A DNA stretch of 48,632 bases from Candidatus Enterococcus myersii (GCF_017316025.1 NZ_JAFLVT010000011.1:1-48632), one strand, 5' to 3'. Positions 28,832 to 37,741 are shown, counted from the stretch's first letter. Notes: generated by a model not told the origin, from the sequence alone. A program made the numbers and translations.

Positions 28832-28964
28832 TATACGATAATTTATACGATTGGTTTAAAAAAATATAGACGGCCATCTATGATTTGTATTTTATACGTT
28901 TGTTTATACGAAGTCAAGAGAATTAGCAAAAAATATATACGAAATTTTATACGAGTGATATAAT
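28832..28964. promoter_or_regulatory. Divergent promoters with three paired TATACGA operators
   Basis: TATACGA direct-repeat pairs, each with a 12-bp period, occur at 28832/28844, 28893/28905 (first unit TATACGT) and 28936/28948. Leftward promoter: -35 TTGACT (complement of 28912-28917), 17-bp spacer, -10 TAAAAT (complement of 28889-28894), so the middle pair fills the spacer. Rightward promoter: extended -10 TGATATAAT (28956-28964), with the third pair over its -35 region. The XRE protein encoded at 28994 is the probable ligand. Confidence 0.85.
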
Positions 28965-28993
28965 GAGTAAAAATGACAAGGAGGAAGTAATCT

Positions 28994-29860
28994 ATGTTTG
29001 GCTTATTACAACCTGATAAAGTGAAGGTAGGACAACGAATCAAAGAAATCAAAGAGAGTATGAATCTGTCCTTTACAGAGTTAGGAAATCGCTTGGGGAT
29101 AAAGAAACCAACAATCAGTTCCTATGTTCAAGGCTATGCGCTAGCTCCTGAAAGTGTCATTAATCAATTATCGAGTATTAGTGGGAAACCGGTGGGCTGG
29201 TTTTACTTTGGTGACGTTGAAGAATATATTGCGGACTACTTGCGGTTAAAAGGGCAGAACAGGATTGTGCAAGAACATCCAGAAGTTGTGAAAGAAATTA
29301 AAGAAGAGTTTTACACTGGGGAGTTTAAAAACCCTGCATGGGAAAATGAAGTTGGGTATCCTTGCGAGGAATTCATTGATGATTATTTCTATGAGTTGCA
29401 GCAAGACGTAATCAAAGAAGAAATTAAAAAGTTGACAGCCAATGAGATTGATCATTTACCATTTGCCAGTGAATTATCTAATGCGAAAAAAGATGAAGCA
29501 ATCCTTGTCATTACAAGCTCAATCTTAGAGTATATGGACATAGCAGGCGAGTTCAATTATGAAGATAAAGAAACGATGGGAAAGTTAGTGAAGGCAGAAA
29601 TCGCTAAATTTAATTTTTATGCAGATCGAGTATTCGATGAACGCTATCTGATTGGTAAATTGATCAATGTTCTTGCGAATAATCAAGAAACAGTACAGAT
29701 GATAAATCGTTTATCTCAAGAACTGACAGATAAACCTTTTACCAATATATTTGGTGGAGAAGAGTTAATCAAAACAATTCAGACGTTGCGTCCAGCTTTG
29801 ATTAAGCTGTATGAAGAAGTTGGTTCAGATGAGTTGGAAGATTGGTTTAAGAGTGAGTAA
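28994..29860 (+). CDS. XRE-family repressor of the element
   Basis: The protein has 288 residues. The N-terminal helix-turn-helix (about 12-70; VGQRIKEIKESMNLSFTELGNRLGIKKPTISSYVQG) is of the Cro/CI type. The remaining 200 residues are mostly helical and acidic, with no HExxH protease motif, so it is not an ImmA-like or fused protease repressor. It is divergent from the rep-xis-int operon across the TATACGA operator region and is likely the master switch that holds the element quiet and limits its own synthesis. The ATG follows AAGGAGGAAG. Confidence 0.88.
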   Translation: MFGLLQPDKVKVGQRIKEIKESMNLSFTELGNRLGIKKPTISSYVQGYALAPESVINQLSSISGKPVGWFYFGDVEEYIADYLRLKGQNRIVQEHPEVVKEIKEEFYTGEFKNPAWENEVGYPCEEFIDDYFYELQQDVIKEEIKKLTANEIDHLPFASELSNAKKDEAILVITSSILEYMDIAGEFNYEDKETMGKLVKAEIAKFNFYADRVFDERYLIGKLINVLANNQETVQMINRLSQELTDKPFTNIFGGEELIKTIQTLRPALIKLYEEVGSDELEDWFKSE

Positions 29861-30030
29861 GTAATAAAACACCCGTGTTGAGAACAGCTATTTATACTGA
29901 ATATAAATGTTTAATTAACAATTGTTTTTTTTAGTATTTTTTCAGCTTAAGTTTAAAAGGTTTCTTTATACCAGATTGCTTCAAGAGATTACTTTTGTTT
30001 GTTCTCGTTAGCTAGTCTACAGCATTGTGA

Positions 30031-30036
30031 TATAAT
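30031..30036 (+). promoter_or_regulatory. -10 element of the type IIG gene
   Basis: TATAAT (30031-30036), preceded by TGA as an extended -10, lies 52 bp before the likely start codon. The same TGATATAAT motif precedes the XRE gene (28956) and the gene at 34369 (34298), suggesting shared promoter design in the element. Confidence 0.65.
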
Positions 30037-30088
30037 TATCTTGACTATAAACAAATTACGTGAGAATAACGAAATGGAAAGGAAATAT

Positions 30089-33000
30089 ATGGCTATAAAA
30101 GGGCTCACATTAAAAGAAAGTATGAACAAAAATGTTCAGGCAATTATGCCACAGGAGGATGAAAAAAAAGAGTTTGAGAGCAAACTTATCTCATATATTG
30201 AAACACTGGATTCAAAGAAAGATGAATCAGAAGAGCATCAAAAAAATATTATCTCTAGTTTCCTAAAATCAGTCCTGCCTAATAACTTTATTAACACCAG
30301 CAATCGCATTGATCTTGCTATATATAATGGACAAGATAGTAATAGTACACTTGGGGTTACTATTGAAACAAAGCGATTGAATAATCTTAACGAAATGATG
30401 ACAACTGAAAATCTCAATACTAAAGCTTTTCAAGAGGCTGTTTCATATTATCTTTTTGAGCGTACTATTTCTGAAAACTTGGAGATTAAAAAGTCAATTA
30501 TTACCAATGGTTTGTCATGGTTTGTTATTGAAGCAAAGGAACTTGAAAAATACTTCTACAATAATAAGAAGCTTTTGAGTCTATATGGAAAATGGCAAAA
30601 AAAACAACTGTCTAGCTCGAATACGGATTTTCTCTACACAGAGGTTATTAGACCGGAAATCGATAAAGCGATTGATAAAGGGATCGCTATTGCTCATTTT
30701 GATTTAAGAGATGCCTTGGCTTCAACTAAACCAATCACGTTAAAGAAACATAATCTTACACAGCTTTATCGTTTTTTCTCATCAGAGAATCTTTTAAATA
30801 AAGAAATTTTTACTGATTCCAATAAATTGAACAAAGCGTTTTATGATGAATTACTTTATATAATGGGGTTAGAAGAGGTAAAAGAAGGTTCATCAAAAGT
30901 TATTAAACGATTTAAACCGGAAAAAAGGCAGTATGCTTCTTTGGTGGAATCTACAATCAGTAGATTGGATCAAAATGATGTGCCTGAAGAAGAACAATAT
31001 GATAATGCGGTTCAATTAGCAGTTGTATGGGTAAATCGAATTTTATTTTTAAAACTTCTGGAGTCTCAACTTGTTGCGTTCAATAATGATGAAAGCTTCA
31101 AATTTTTGACCTACGATAAAATTAAGACGTATGGTGATTTGAGTGATTTATTTTTTGGAATATTAGCTAAACGTCATGAACAGCGCAATCCAAGACTAGA
31201 AGAAAAGTTTGGATATGTACCATACCTGAACAGTTCCTTATTTGAAGAGAGTGAACTAGAACTTAACCGTGATAAGGGAACTACAATTGATAGCTTACGG
31301 GAAGAAGATATAGATATTTATAGTAAAACAGTTTTGAAAGGAGCTGGAGGAAAGCGTAAAACTGGGAAATTAGATTTTCAACAATATCTGTTCGAATTCT
31401 TGAATAGCTTTGATTTCTCAACGACGATTACCGGGAAAGTGAACTCAAAAAATGAATTGATAAATGCTTCAGTATTAGGATTAATTTTTGAAAAGATTAA
31501 TGGATACGCAGATGGTTCATTTTTTACTCCCGGCAAGATCACAATGTATATGTCTAGGAAGGCTATACGAACCGCGGTAGTTGATAAAATCAATGTTGTT
31601 CTTGGCTGGAAAGCAAACAATATACAGGATATAAAAAGTTATATAAATGAAATAGAAAATATTGCTGATCGGACAGCAAAACGATTGGAAATATCTAACA
31701 TCATTGATACGTTAAAAATATGTGATCCAGCAGTAGGTTCTGGTCACTTTCTTGTTTCGGTTCTAAATGAAATTATTGCATTAAAATCGGAATTACGTGT
31801 TCTTTTTGATAAGGAGGATCAACCCTTAGAGATTAATGCTTATGTAACCAACGATGAGCTGGTTGTTCAAGATAGCTATGGAGACAATTTTTCTTATCAC
31901 ACCAAAAAAAAGCAGACATTGAAGATACAAAAATCGTTGTTCATTCAAAAGCAATCTATTATCGAAAATTGTTTATTTGGAGTTGACATTAATCCAAACT
32001 CTGCCAATATATGTCGTCTACGTCTTTGGATTGAGCTATTGAAAAATTCTTACTATGATGAATCGGGAGAACTTGTGACGCTTCCCAATATTGACATTAA
32101 TATTAAAGTCGGAGATAGTTTGCTTCATAAATTTGATTTAGACTTTAGTTTTGATATGCGTAAGACTATTTTTAAGGATTATTTACAACTTGTTAAAAGT
32201 TACAAAAATACAAATAACAAGCGAACAAAAGCAGAAATGTTTGAAAAAATTAGTAAAATCAAAGCTTCATTTGATGATTCGGCTACAAGTCCTGAGCTTA
32301 AAAGACTGAAAAAAATTCAAAATGAATTGAAGTCTGCTCGTGTATTTGATTTGTTTGGGGATGAAAAAGCTGAACAGGAAAGATTTAATGAAGTTAATAA
32401 GCAACTCTCATTAGCACAAAAGGATTTTGATAGAGCTATGCAAAATCCAATGTTTGCAAGTGGGCTTGAATGGCGGATGGAATTTCCAGAAATTCTAAAT
32501 GAAGATGGAGAATTTATTGGGTTTGACCTTGTTATTGGTAATCCACCTTATATTTTTGCTCGTAATCACTCATTTAGCGAAGATGTGAAAAATTATTATT
32601 CTAGGACATACAGAGTTAGTGAATATCAGGCCAACACGTATACACTCTTTATTGAGTTAGCATATAAATTGATGAGGAAAGGCGGGACGTTTAGTTTTAT
32701 TATTCCAAATAATTTCTTGACCATTCAAACGAATTCAAAGATTCGCGAGTTCATATCTAAAGAGACTAGTGATGTTGTATTAATTAATTCCTTAGATAAA
32801 ATCTTTACGGATGCTAATGTTGACAATTGCATTATTTTCTTTAAGAAAAAACAACCCAACTGGATTGAAATGGTAGAGCTTAAGTCTCAAGAGTTTACAA
32901 CAATTGGAAGAGTTTCTTCAGATTTTTTTGGTGATATTCCAATTTTTAGTATATCAATGGTGAAATATTCAGATGTTATTAGTGCTTATAAAAAAATACA

Positions 33001-33697
33001 AACTTTTCCAATTTTAAATAGACCAGAAATTGCAAAGGCAACAACTGGTATTAAAGCCTATCAAGAGGGAAAAGGAAAACCAAAGCAATCTGCAGAAGAT
33101 GTAGAAAACCGCATTTATGATTCGAAGACACAGATTGATGAATCATACGTCAGGTACCTTGAAGGGAAGGATGTCAAACGGTATAATTTGATTTGGAGTA
33201 ATGAATGGCTAAAATATGGCGACCATCTGGCTGAACCAAGATATTCTGTTAAATTTAATGAACCAAGAATTTTAATACGTGAAATCTTAACTTTAAAAAA
33301 CTATGCATTTGAAGCCACTTATACAGATGAATACTTTATTAATAACATTAGCTCTTTGGTTGTTACAAATATCCAGACAAATCCTTATTATTTACTTGCT
33401 CTAATCAACTCCAAACCTGTATCAATTTGGTATTATATAACTTTTGACAAACTATCAAGGAAAATGTTTCCTAGGCTACAAGTCAAAGAACTTAAACAAT
33501 TTCCCATACCTGATGCGACAGATGAACAACAAAAAAAATTGGAAATTATTGTGCATCGTCTCATGAAAGAAAGTAAAAAAGAGGAAAGGGATGATTACCT
33601 AATTTCCAATCTTAACACTGAGATTGACGAGGTAGTTATGGAACTTTTCAAACTAACAGAAGATGAGAAACAAAGTGTTCGAGAGTTTGAAGTATAG
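30089..33697 (+). CDS. Type IIG restriction-modification enzyme (fused nuclease-methyltransferase, Eco57I-like)
   Basis: The protein has 1202 residues from ATG 30089 (AAAGGAAA just upstream); longer in-frame starts at 30074 or 29999 lack a site. The N-terminal PD-(D/E)xK nuclease is suggested by RIDLAIYN near residue 73 and IETKR near 92. A helical linker follows. The gamma-class adenine methyltransferase has SAM motif I CDPAVGSGHFL near 545 and catalytic motif IV GNPPY near 817. A C-terminal target-recognition region runs from about 950 to 1180. One chain both methylates and cuts foreign DNA, with no separate specificity subunit. It is the main defence cargo of the element, and a hairpin follows at 33715. 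Confidence 0.9.
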   Translation: MAIKGLTLKESMNKNVQAIMPQEDEKKEFESKLISYIETLDSKKDESEEHQKNIISSFLKSVLPNNFINTSNRIDLAIYNGQDSNSTLGVTIETKRLNNLNEMMTTENLNTKAFQEAVSYYLFERTISENLEIKKSIITNGLSWFVIEAKELEKYFYNNKKLLSLYGKWQKKQLSSSNTDFLYTEVIRPEIDKAIDKGIAIAHFDLRDALASTKPITLKKHNLTQLYRFFSSENLLNKEIFTDSNKLNKAFYDELLYIMGLEEVKEGSSKVIKRFKPEKRQYASLVESTISRLDQNDVPEEEQYDNAVQLAVVWVNRILFLKLLESQLVAFNNDESFKFLTYDKIKTYGDLSDLFFGILAKRHEQRNPRLEEKFGYVPYLNSSLFEESELELNRDKGTTIDSLREEDIDIYSKTVLKGAGGKRKTGKLDFQQYLFEFLNSFDFSTTITGKVNSKNELINASVLGLIFEKINGYADGSFFTPGKITMYMSRKAIRTAVVDKINVVLGWKANNIQDIKSYINEIENIADRTAKRLEISNIIDTLKICDPAVGSGHFLVSVLNEIIALKSELRVLFDKEDQPLEINAYVTNDELVVQDSYGDNFSYHTKKKQTLKIQKSLFIQKQSIIENCLFGVDINPNSANICRLRLWIELLKNSYYDESGELVTLPNIDINIKVGDSLLHKFDLDFSFDMRKTIFKDYLQLVKSYKNTNNKRTKAEMFEKISKIKASFDDSATSPELKRLKKIQNELKSARVFDLFGDEKAEQERFNEVNKQLSLAQKDFDRAMQNPMFASGLEWRMEFPEILNEDGEFIGFDLVIGNPPYIFARNHSFSEDVKNYYSRTYRVSEYQANTYTLFIELAYKLMRKGGTFSFIIPNNFLTIQTNSKIREFISKETSDVVLINSLDKIFTDANVDNCIIFFKKKQPNWIEMVELKSQEFTTIGRVSSDFFGDIPIFSISMVKYSDVISAYKKIQTFPILNRPEIAKATTGIKAYQEGKGKPKQSAEDVENRIYDSKTQIDESYVRYLEGKDVKRYNLIWSNEWLKYGDHLAEPRYSVKFNEPRILIREILTLKNYAFEATYTDEYFINNISSLVVTNIQTNPYYLLALINSKPVSIWYYITFDKLSRKMFPRLQVKELKQFPIPDATDEQQKKLEIIVHRLMKESKKEERDDYLISNLNTEIDEVVMELFKLTEDEKQSVREFEV

Positions 33698-33714
33698 TTT
33701 CTTTGGAAATAAAA

Positions 33715-33750
33715 TAGACTTCTTGACCAAATCGTCAAGGAGTCTACTTC
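33715..33750 (+). terminator. Terminator-like hairpin after the type IIG gene
   Basis: TAGACTTCTTGAC/GTCAAGGAGTCTA forms a 13-bp stem with one mismatch, starting about 10 bp after the stop. A second hairpin, TTCCGCC/GGCGGGGAA, follows at about 33779-33805. T runs are weak. Confidence 0.6.
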
Positions 33751-33805
33751 TGTAACCCATCAAAATATTAACTTATTTTTCCGCCTCTTTTTTGGCGGGG
33801 AACCA

Positions 33806-34368
33806 TCAAATTTTAAATAGAATTAACCCTTCTATAACCCGTAAACCCATATTAAATCAGCGTAAAAACTTCAATTAGATTATATCCTTTATTCCCACTC
33901 AATACTTTATGTATTTAATGGTATTGATTTGGCTCGCAAATAATTGACACCATTGCTTTCAAATAATTTGAAAGTCAATAAAATTTTTCATGTTTCAATC
34001 TCTTTAGATCATTGCTATTAAAGCATTATGAAGCTGTTTAAAAAAACGGTTGGTCTAACCAGGTCTTAAGAAAGCTCGTAAAGCTTCATAGTTTTTTAGT
34101 ATTAATATTTGCTTTATACCAATAAGACATTTCACATCTAAGTTTGTGAAGCATATTCTTATTGTTGATACCTTTGTTGATCCTATTTTGATTCGTAGCT
34201 TTTAGTGACAATTTGTGGTAGTCAATCACCTTGACAGGCACAATGATCACGTTTGCGGCGTATGAATGGACTGATAGATTCCATGATTTGGAATTATTGA
34301 TATAATAAGGGAAAATTTAACAAAGCAAACGTTTGTTATTGATGATATGTGTAGGGGCGTGAAAAGAA
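33806..34368. other. Non-coding gap with one long stem-loop and a promoter
   Basis: About 560 bp without a credible gene. TATGAAGCT (34027-34035) pairs with AGCTTCATA (34082-34090), encloses a GGTT/AACC inner stem and is followed by GTTTTTT, so a terminator or small RNA end is possible. An extended -10 TGATATAAT lies at 34298-34306, serving the next gene. Confidence 0.55.
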
Positions 34369-35349
34369 GTGTCTAAAAAAGCAAAGAAGAGTAACAATCC
34401 TTTCTTCAATCTAGCTTCTGAGCAGTTTGAAGAACTCAATGATGAATTTTACAAGAATTACAACAAAGATTATTATTCAATAAAATTAGATTCTTTACTC
34501 AAAATGATTGAGTCCTCGGAATCTTACTGTAAAGGGTCAAATATGAAAGTAGGCATTTTAGAATATGAAAGATCTTTTGAAGAAGAAGAAATTTTAAAAT
34601 ATGCAAAAACAGAATTGGCGGTAACAGTTTTCCATTGTTTGGAATCTTTTTTACGTTTGTACATGGCACATTGCTCTATGAGAGGATGTCCTTGGTTAGA
34701 TTTAGCGGACATGACCTTAACAAAATATAATAACAACATACAGAAATTGAAAAAGCAAGTCTATAATATTTTTAATTTATCTGACTTTACCGATGATGAA
34801 ATTATTACTGCTGTATTTTATGGAAGTAAGAGTGTCCCAGCGGAGATTATTGATAAGACAAATTTGACTGAAAAAGAAATAGTAGAGCGTTTTAAAAGGT
34901 ATATTCAATTTGCGGTAACATATCTGGATAACAGACAGGATTATAACTCTTACAAGCATGGGCTACAAATAACGCAAAAAGAAAATGGGTTCTCTTATGG
35001 TGGTACAAGAGGAACGAATGAAATTTTATCAGTACATGGTGATTCATTAACATATTTACAAGTAAAAAAAGATGACAAGAATAATAAAAGATGGGTTAAA
35101 ACTACTAAATGGATTGATTACAAACAACAGGCAACACTTATATTCTTTTTTAATCTATTAATTGCTGATGTTATTGATATTTGGTCACCTGATAGGGAAA
35201 AGTATCTCAAAACTTTCCCAATTGTTGTAACCATTGAAGAGCTTCTAGAAAATCGTGAAAACTACGTCGGTGGAAAAATAGGCCGAGAAATAGAGGGGTT
35301 CCAAGTTACAGAAATGTCAAGGGAACTTCTTTATTATGAAAATGATTAG
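34369..35349 (+). CDS. Unknown 326-residue element protein (possible HEPN-like defence protein)
   Basis: I do not recognise the family. It starts at GTG 34369 after an AGGGG segment; there is no signal peptide or clear membrane helix. A Lys-rich N-terminus is followed by helical, acidic stretches. One helix ends in NRQDYNSYKHGLQI, where Arg and His with an intervening Asn-x-Tyr-Lys recall HEPN ribonuclease or toxin folds, but the spacing is looser than the classic RxxxxH. It lies beside the type IIG gene at the cargo end of the element under its own promoter, so a defence or addiction role is a reasonable inference only. Confidence 0.75.
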   Translation: MSKKAKKSNNPFFNLASEQFEELNDEFYKNYNKDYYSIKLDSLLKMIESSESYCKGSNMKVGILEYERSFEEEEILKYAKTELAVTVFHCLESFLRLYMAHCSMRGCPWLDLADMTLTKYNNNIQKLKKQVYNIFNLSDFTDDEIITAVFYGSKSVPAEIIDKTNLTEKEIVERFKRYIQFAVTYLDNRQDYNSYKHGLQITQKENGFSYGGTRGTNEILSVHGDSLTYLQVKKDDKNNKRWVKTTKWIDYKQQATLIFFFNLLIADVIDIWSPDREKYLKTFPIVVTIEELLENRENYVGGKIGREIEGFQVTEMSRELLYYEND

Positions 35350-35647
35350 TTCAGTTAAAGGAATGCTATTCTGTGATACTTAATCTGATCGAAAAGTCAT
35401 CAATTTCAAAGTTAGCAAATTGTACATGACAAAATCGTTTCAATTCGCATGGTTTTCTCGTTAAATCGATATTATGGATTTAATATTATTTGAAAACAGT
35501 TGGAATTTTACAGTGCAAGTTAGGTAATACTCTTTGATATTAATGGCTTTTAAAGCGTATATAAAATCTGAGTAAATGAATCAGGTTTTACAAAAACGGA
35601 TAAAACATCTTAACTCATATGAAAAGTATAATATACTGGCGAGTATT

Positions 35648-35671
35648 TTTTGACCATACTTTTGACCTTCT
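35648..35671. repeat. Right 24-bp end repeat (candidate integrase arm site)
   Basis: An exact copy, in the same orientation, of 25827-25850 with its two TTTTGACC units. Just before it, ATATACTGGCGAGT (35631-35644) is an inverted copy of 27037-27050 near the integrase start. Confidence 0.75.
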
Positions 35672-35776
35672 CAATCAAAATTCACTGGATTGTATTAGAT
35701 TTTGCAATTTGTCAATAATCCCATATCTAAGCTGTTTTTTGACTATCAGGTAGCACCAGAAATCAATCCAGCTCTC

Positions 35777-35811
35777 AATACGGTCTCAAAGACGCAAACG
35801 CTGCGGAATAA
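35777..35811. repeat. Right attachment site (35-bp direct repeat)
   Basis: Identical to the rpmE2 3' end at 25729-25763. It is the boundary at which chromosomal sequence resumes. A short frame across it is an artefact of the repeated rpmE2 tail, not a gene. Confidence 0.95.
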
Positions 35812-35848
35812 TTCTAACTTGGTTAGAACGTTGGCTTGCCAACGATTT

Positions 35849-35887
35849 AGAGATGTCTTCCTTTCTGGGGGACATCTCTTTTTTTGC
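35849..35887 (+). terminator. Original rpmE2 terminator, displaced by the element
   Basis: AGAGATGTC (35849-35857) pairs with GACATCTCT and is followed by a TTTTTTT run. It lies about 40 bp past the right attachment repeat, where the rpmE2 terminator would be in an element-free chromosome. Confidence 0.8.
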
Positions 35888-36019
35888 GTTGGTTCCATTT
35901 TTAGTTGCGATATTTTTAATCATAAATTTAATAGTATCAAAAAAATTAATTCGCAATAATTTGCTGCAAATAAGCACTAATATTTCTCATAATGCTTCTT
36001 TTTCGCTAGACTGATAGTG

Positions 36020-36053
36020 AATCCAATTGACATTTAATAAACCATATTGGATT
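36020..36053. promoter_or_regulatory. Inverted repeat upstream of napA
   Basis: AATCCAAT (36020-36027) and ATTGGATT (36046-36053) form a perfect 8-bp inverted repeat with 18 bp between. TTGACA (36027-36032) overlaps its left arm. It could be a regulator site or a leader hairpin controlling the antiporter. Confidence 0.5.
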
Positions 36054-36075
36054 TGGTAAAGAGAGGGTGGAAACG

Positions 36076-37224
36076 ATGGAATTTATTGGGGTTTTATGTC
36101 TAATTTTAGCTAGTACAACAATTGCAAGTCATTTTTCAAGAAGAATTGGTATTCCAGCTGTAATTGGACAACTTCTAGTAGGAATTTTATTAGGCAATGC
36201 TGCTTTAAAATGGGTTCATCCAGATATTTTAGTAGAAGACTTTTCAGAAATTGGTGTCATATTGTTAATGTTTTTAGCTGGCATTGAAAGTGACTTATCT
36301 TTATTAAAAAAATATTTTAAACCGGGAATGTATGTGGCAATTTTAGGAATTTTATTACCTGTTATTTTAGGAACTGCTGGCGGAACACTTTTTCATATTT
36401 CCTTATCACAATCTTTTTTCTTAGGATTAATACTCGCTGCTACTTCTGTCAGCATCTCTGTTGAAGTATTAAAGGAATTAAATGTGATTAATACAAAAGA
36501 AGGTTCAACAATTTTGGGGGCTTCGGTAGTTGATGACATCTTAGTTGTACTGATTGTTAGCCTTAGTATGTCATTTGTCGGGACAAGTTCCAGTAGTAAT
36601 ACCTCGTTAGGTCTGATGTTATTAGAACAATTTCTATTTTTTATGGGAGTATTCTTTTTAATTCGTTGGGGTGCACCTTACTTAATGGAACTGAGCAAGA
36701 AATTAATGGCCGAGTCATCCATTATTATCGTTTCACTTGTTTTGTGTCTAGGAATGTCTTATTTAGCTGATTTTATTGGATTAAGTTCGGTCATTGGGGC
36801 TTTTTTTACGGGAGTAGCGATTGGACAGACAAAAGTTTGGCAAGAAGTTTCTCGTAATATTGAGGCAATTGGCTATGCCGTATTTATTCCAGTCTTTTTT
36901 GTTAGTATTGGTTTGGAAATATCTTTTGTTGGAATTGGATCACAGTTGACGCTGATCATAATTTTGACCGCGATTGCAATCTTTTCAAAACTTATTGGGG
37001 GCTTTCTTGGAAGCAAACTTGTGGGATTTGATAACAATAGTAGCCTCATGGTTGGTTCTGGCATGGTCTCAAGAGGTGAAATGGCATTGATTATCCTTCA
37101 ATTAGGATTTCAAGCCAATATGGTAGCGGAAAATTATTATTCTGCATTTGTCTTAATAATTTTATTAACGACACTTTCTTCGCCATTTTTACTAAAATAT
37201 TTTACAAAAAAGATTTATGACTAG
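36076..37224 (+). CDS. napA: Na+/H+ antiporter, NapA/CPA2 family
   Basis: This 382-residue membrane protein with about 11-13 hydrophobic segments starts at ATG 36076, 8 bp after GAGAGGG. It opens MEFIGVLCLILASTTIASHFSRRIGIPAVIGQLLVGILLGN, and the ASVVDDILVVLIVSL segment holds the paired aspartates used for ion exchange in CPA2 antiporters. Length and start match Enterococcus hirae NapA (about 383 residues) as I recall it. There is no C-terminal TrkA-N domain, unlike KefB/KefC. It probably exports sodium in exchange for protons. An inverted repeat lies in its promoter region. Confidence 0.85.
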   Translation: MEFIGVLCLILASTTIASHFSRRIGIPAVIGQLLVGILLGNAALKWVHPDILVEDFSEIGVILLMFLAGIESDLSLLKKYFKPGMYVAILGILLPVILGTAGGTLFHISLSQSFFLGLILAATSVSISVEVLKELNVINTKEGSTILGASVVDDILVVLIVSLSMSFVGTSSSSNTSLGLMLLEQFLFFMGVFFLIRWGAPYLMELSKKLMAESSIIIVSLVLCLGMSYLADFIGLSSVIGAFFTGVAIGQTKVWQEVSRNIEAIGYAVFIPVFFVSIGLEISFVGIGSQLTLIIILTAIAIFSKLIGGFLGSKLVGFDNNSSLMVGSGMVSRGEMALIILQLGFQANMVAENYYSAFVLIILLTTLSSPFLLKYFTKKIYD

Positions 37225-37296
37225 AAGCTTTTTTACATGAGACAAGAAGATTTAATTAGTCTCACAAATTACATGAATAGCCAAGGAGGAATAAAA

Positions 37297-37614
37297 ATGA
37301 AAGTAGTATTTCATGTTGATGAGATAAACAAATGGCAAGAGGCAACAAATAATATTTACAATTTACTAAAGTTACGCAGTGATGCCAAAATTGTCTTGCT
37401 CGTAAATGGAAGTGGCATTCAAAGCTATCAATTAAAACGTGCGCAAACTTTTATTGCTGAAAATCCTAATGTATCTTTTCATGCCTGTCAAAATGCTATG
37501 AATGCTTTTCATATGCTACAAGATGAATTGCCACTGGGAGTGGAAGTTGTTGCTGCTGGTGTTTTAGATTTAATCGAACTTCAAGAGCAGGGCTACGCTT
37601 ATATAAAACCATAA
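37297..37614 (+). CDS. DsrE-like sulfur-relay family protein
   Basis: The protein has 105 residues from ATG 37297, which follows AAGGAGGA; the frame stays open upstream to 37237 but without a site. MKVVFHVDEINKWQEATNNIYNLLKL, then KIVLLVNGSGIQSY, VSFHACQNAMNAFHM and LGVEVVAAGVLDLIELQEQGYAYIKP match the DsrE/YrkE-like fold, including the single conserved Cys (ACQNAM) and the tail common to this family. Cellular role unknown; some relatives handle persulfide sulfur. A terminator follows at 37684. Confidence 0.8.
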   Translation: MKVVFHVDEINKWQEATNNIYNLLKLRSDAKIVLLVNGSGIQSYQLKRAQTFIAENPNVSFHACQNAMNAFHMLQDELPLGVEVVAAGVLDLIELQEQGYAYIKP

Positions 37615-37683
37615 GGATTTGTAGCTTTCTGCCATAAGAATAGAATTTACAAAAAGATCAATTTTTTAAACCACAATTTTTGA

Positions 37684-37712
37684 AAAAAAGCGCCTGTTTA
37701 GGTGCTTTTTTG
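37684..37712 (+). terminator. Terminator after the DsrE-like gene
   Basis: AAAAGCGCCT-GTTT-AGGTGCTTTT, a stem with one G-U pair, is followed by T residues. Confidence 0.8.
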
Positions 37713-37741
37713 TTTGATTTTGTAAGCGACGTTACTTTAGT

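Larger units (their letters stand above)
25764..35811. mobile_element. Integrated element of about 10 kb in rpmE2
   Basis: It is bounded by a 35-bp direct repeat, with one copy left in rpmE2 and the other at 35777-35811. In order it carries tyrosine integrase, small helix-turn-helix protein, HUH replication initiator and an unknown small protein (all leftward), then an XRE regulator, a type IIG restriction-modification protein and an unknown 326-residue protein (all rightward). It has replication and control genes but no visible type IV secretion, coupling protein or phage structural genes. It is best described as a plasmid-like integrative element or a non-autonomous mobilisable or satellite element. 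Confidence 0.9.

Noticed and set aside
33806-34300. Remnant transposase or decayed gene in the element gap
   Set aside because: No frame longer than a few dozen codons and no recognisable motif on either strand; only hairpins and a promoter are supported.
25764-35811. Prophage or full conjugative element
   Set aside because: There are no capsid, terminase, tail, lysis, coupling-protein or type IV secretion genes; only integration, replication, control and cargo genes.
35702-35959. 85-residue open frame spanning the right attachment site
   Set aside because: Part of it is the repeated rpmE2 tail read in another frame; it runs through a terminator and has no ribosome site.
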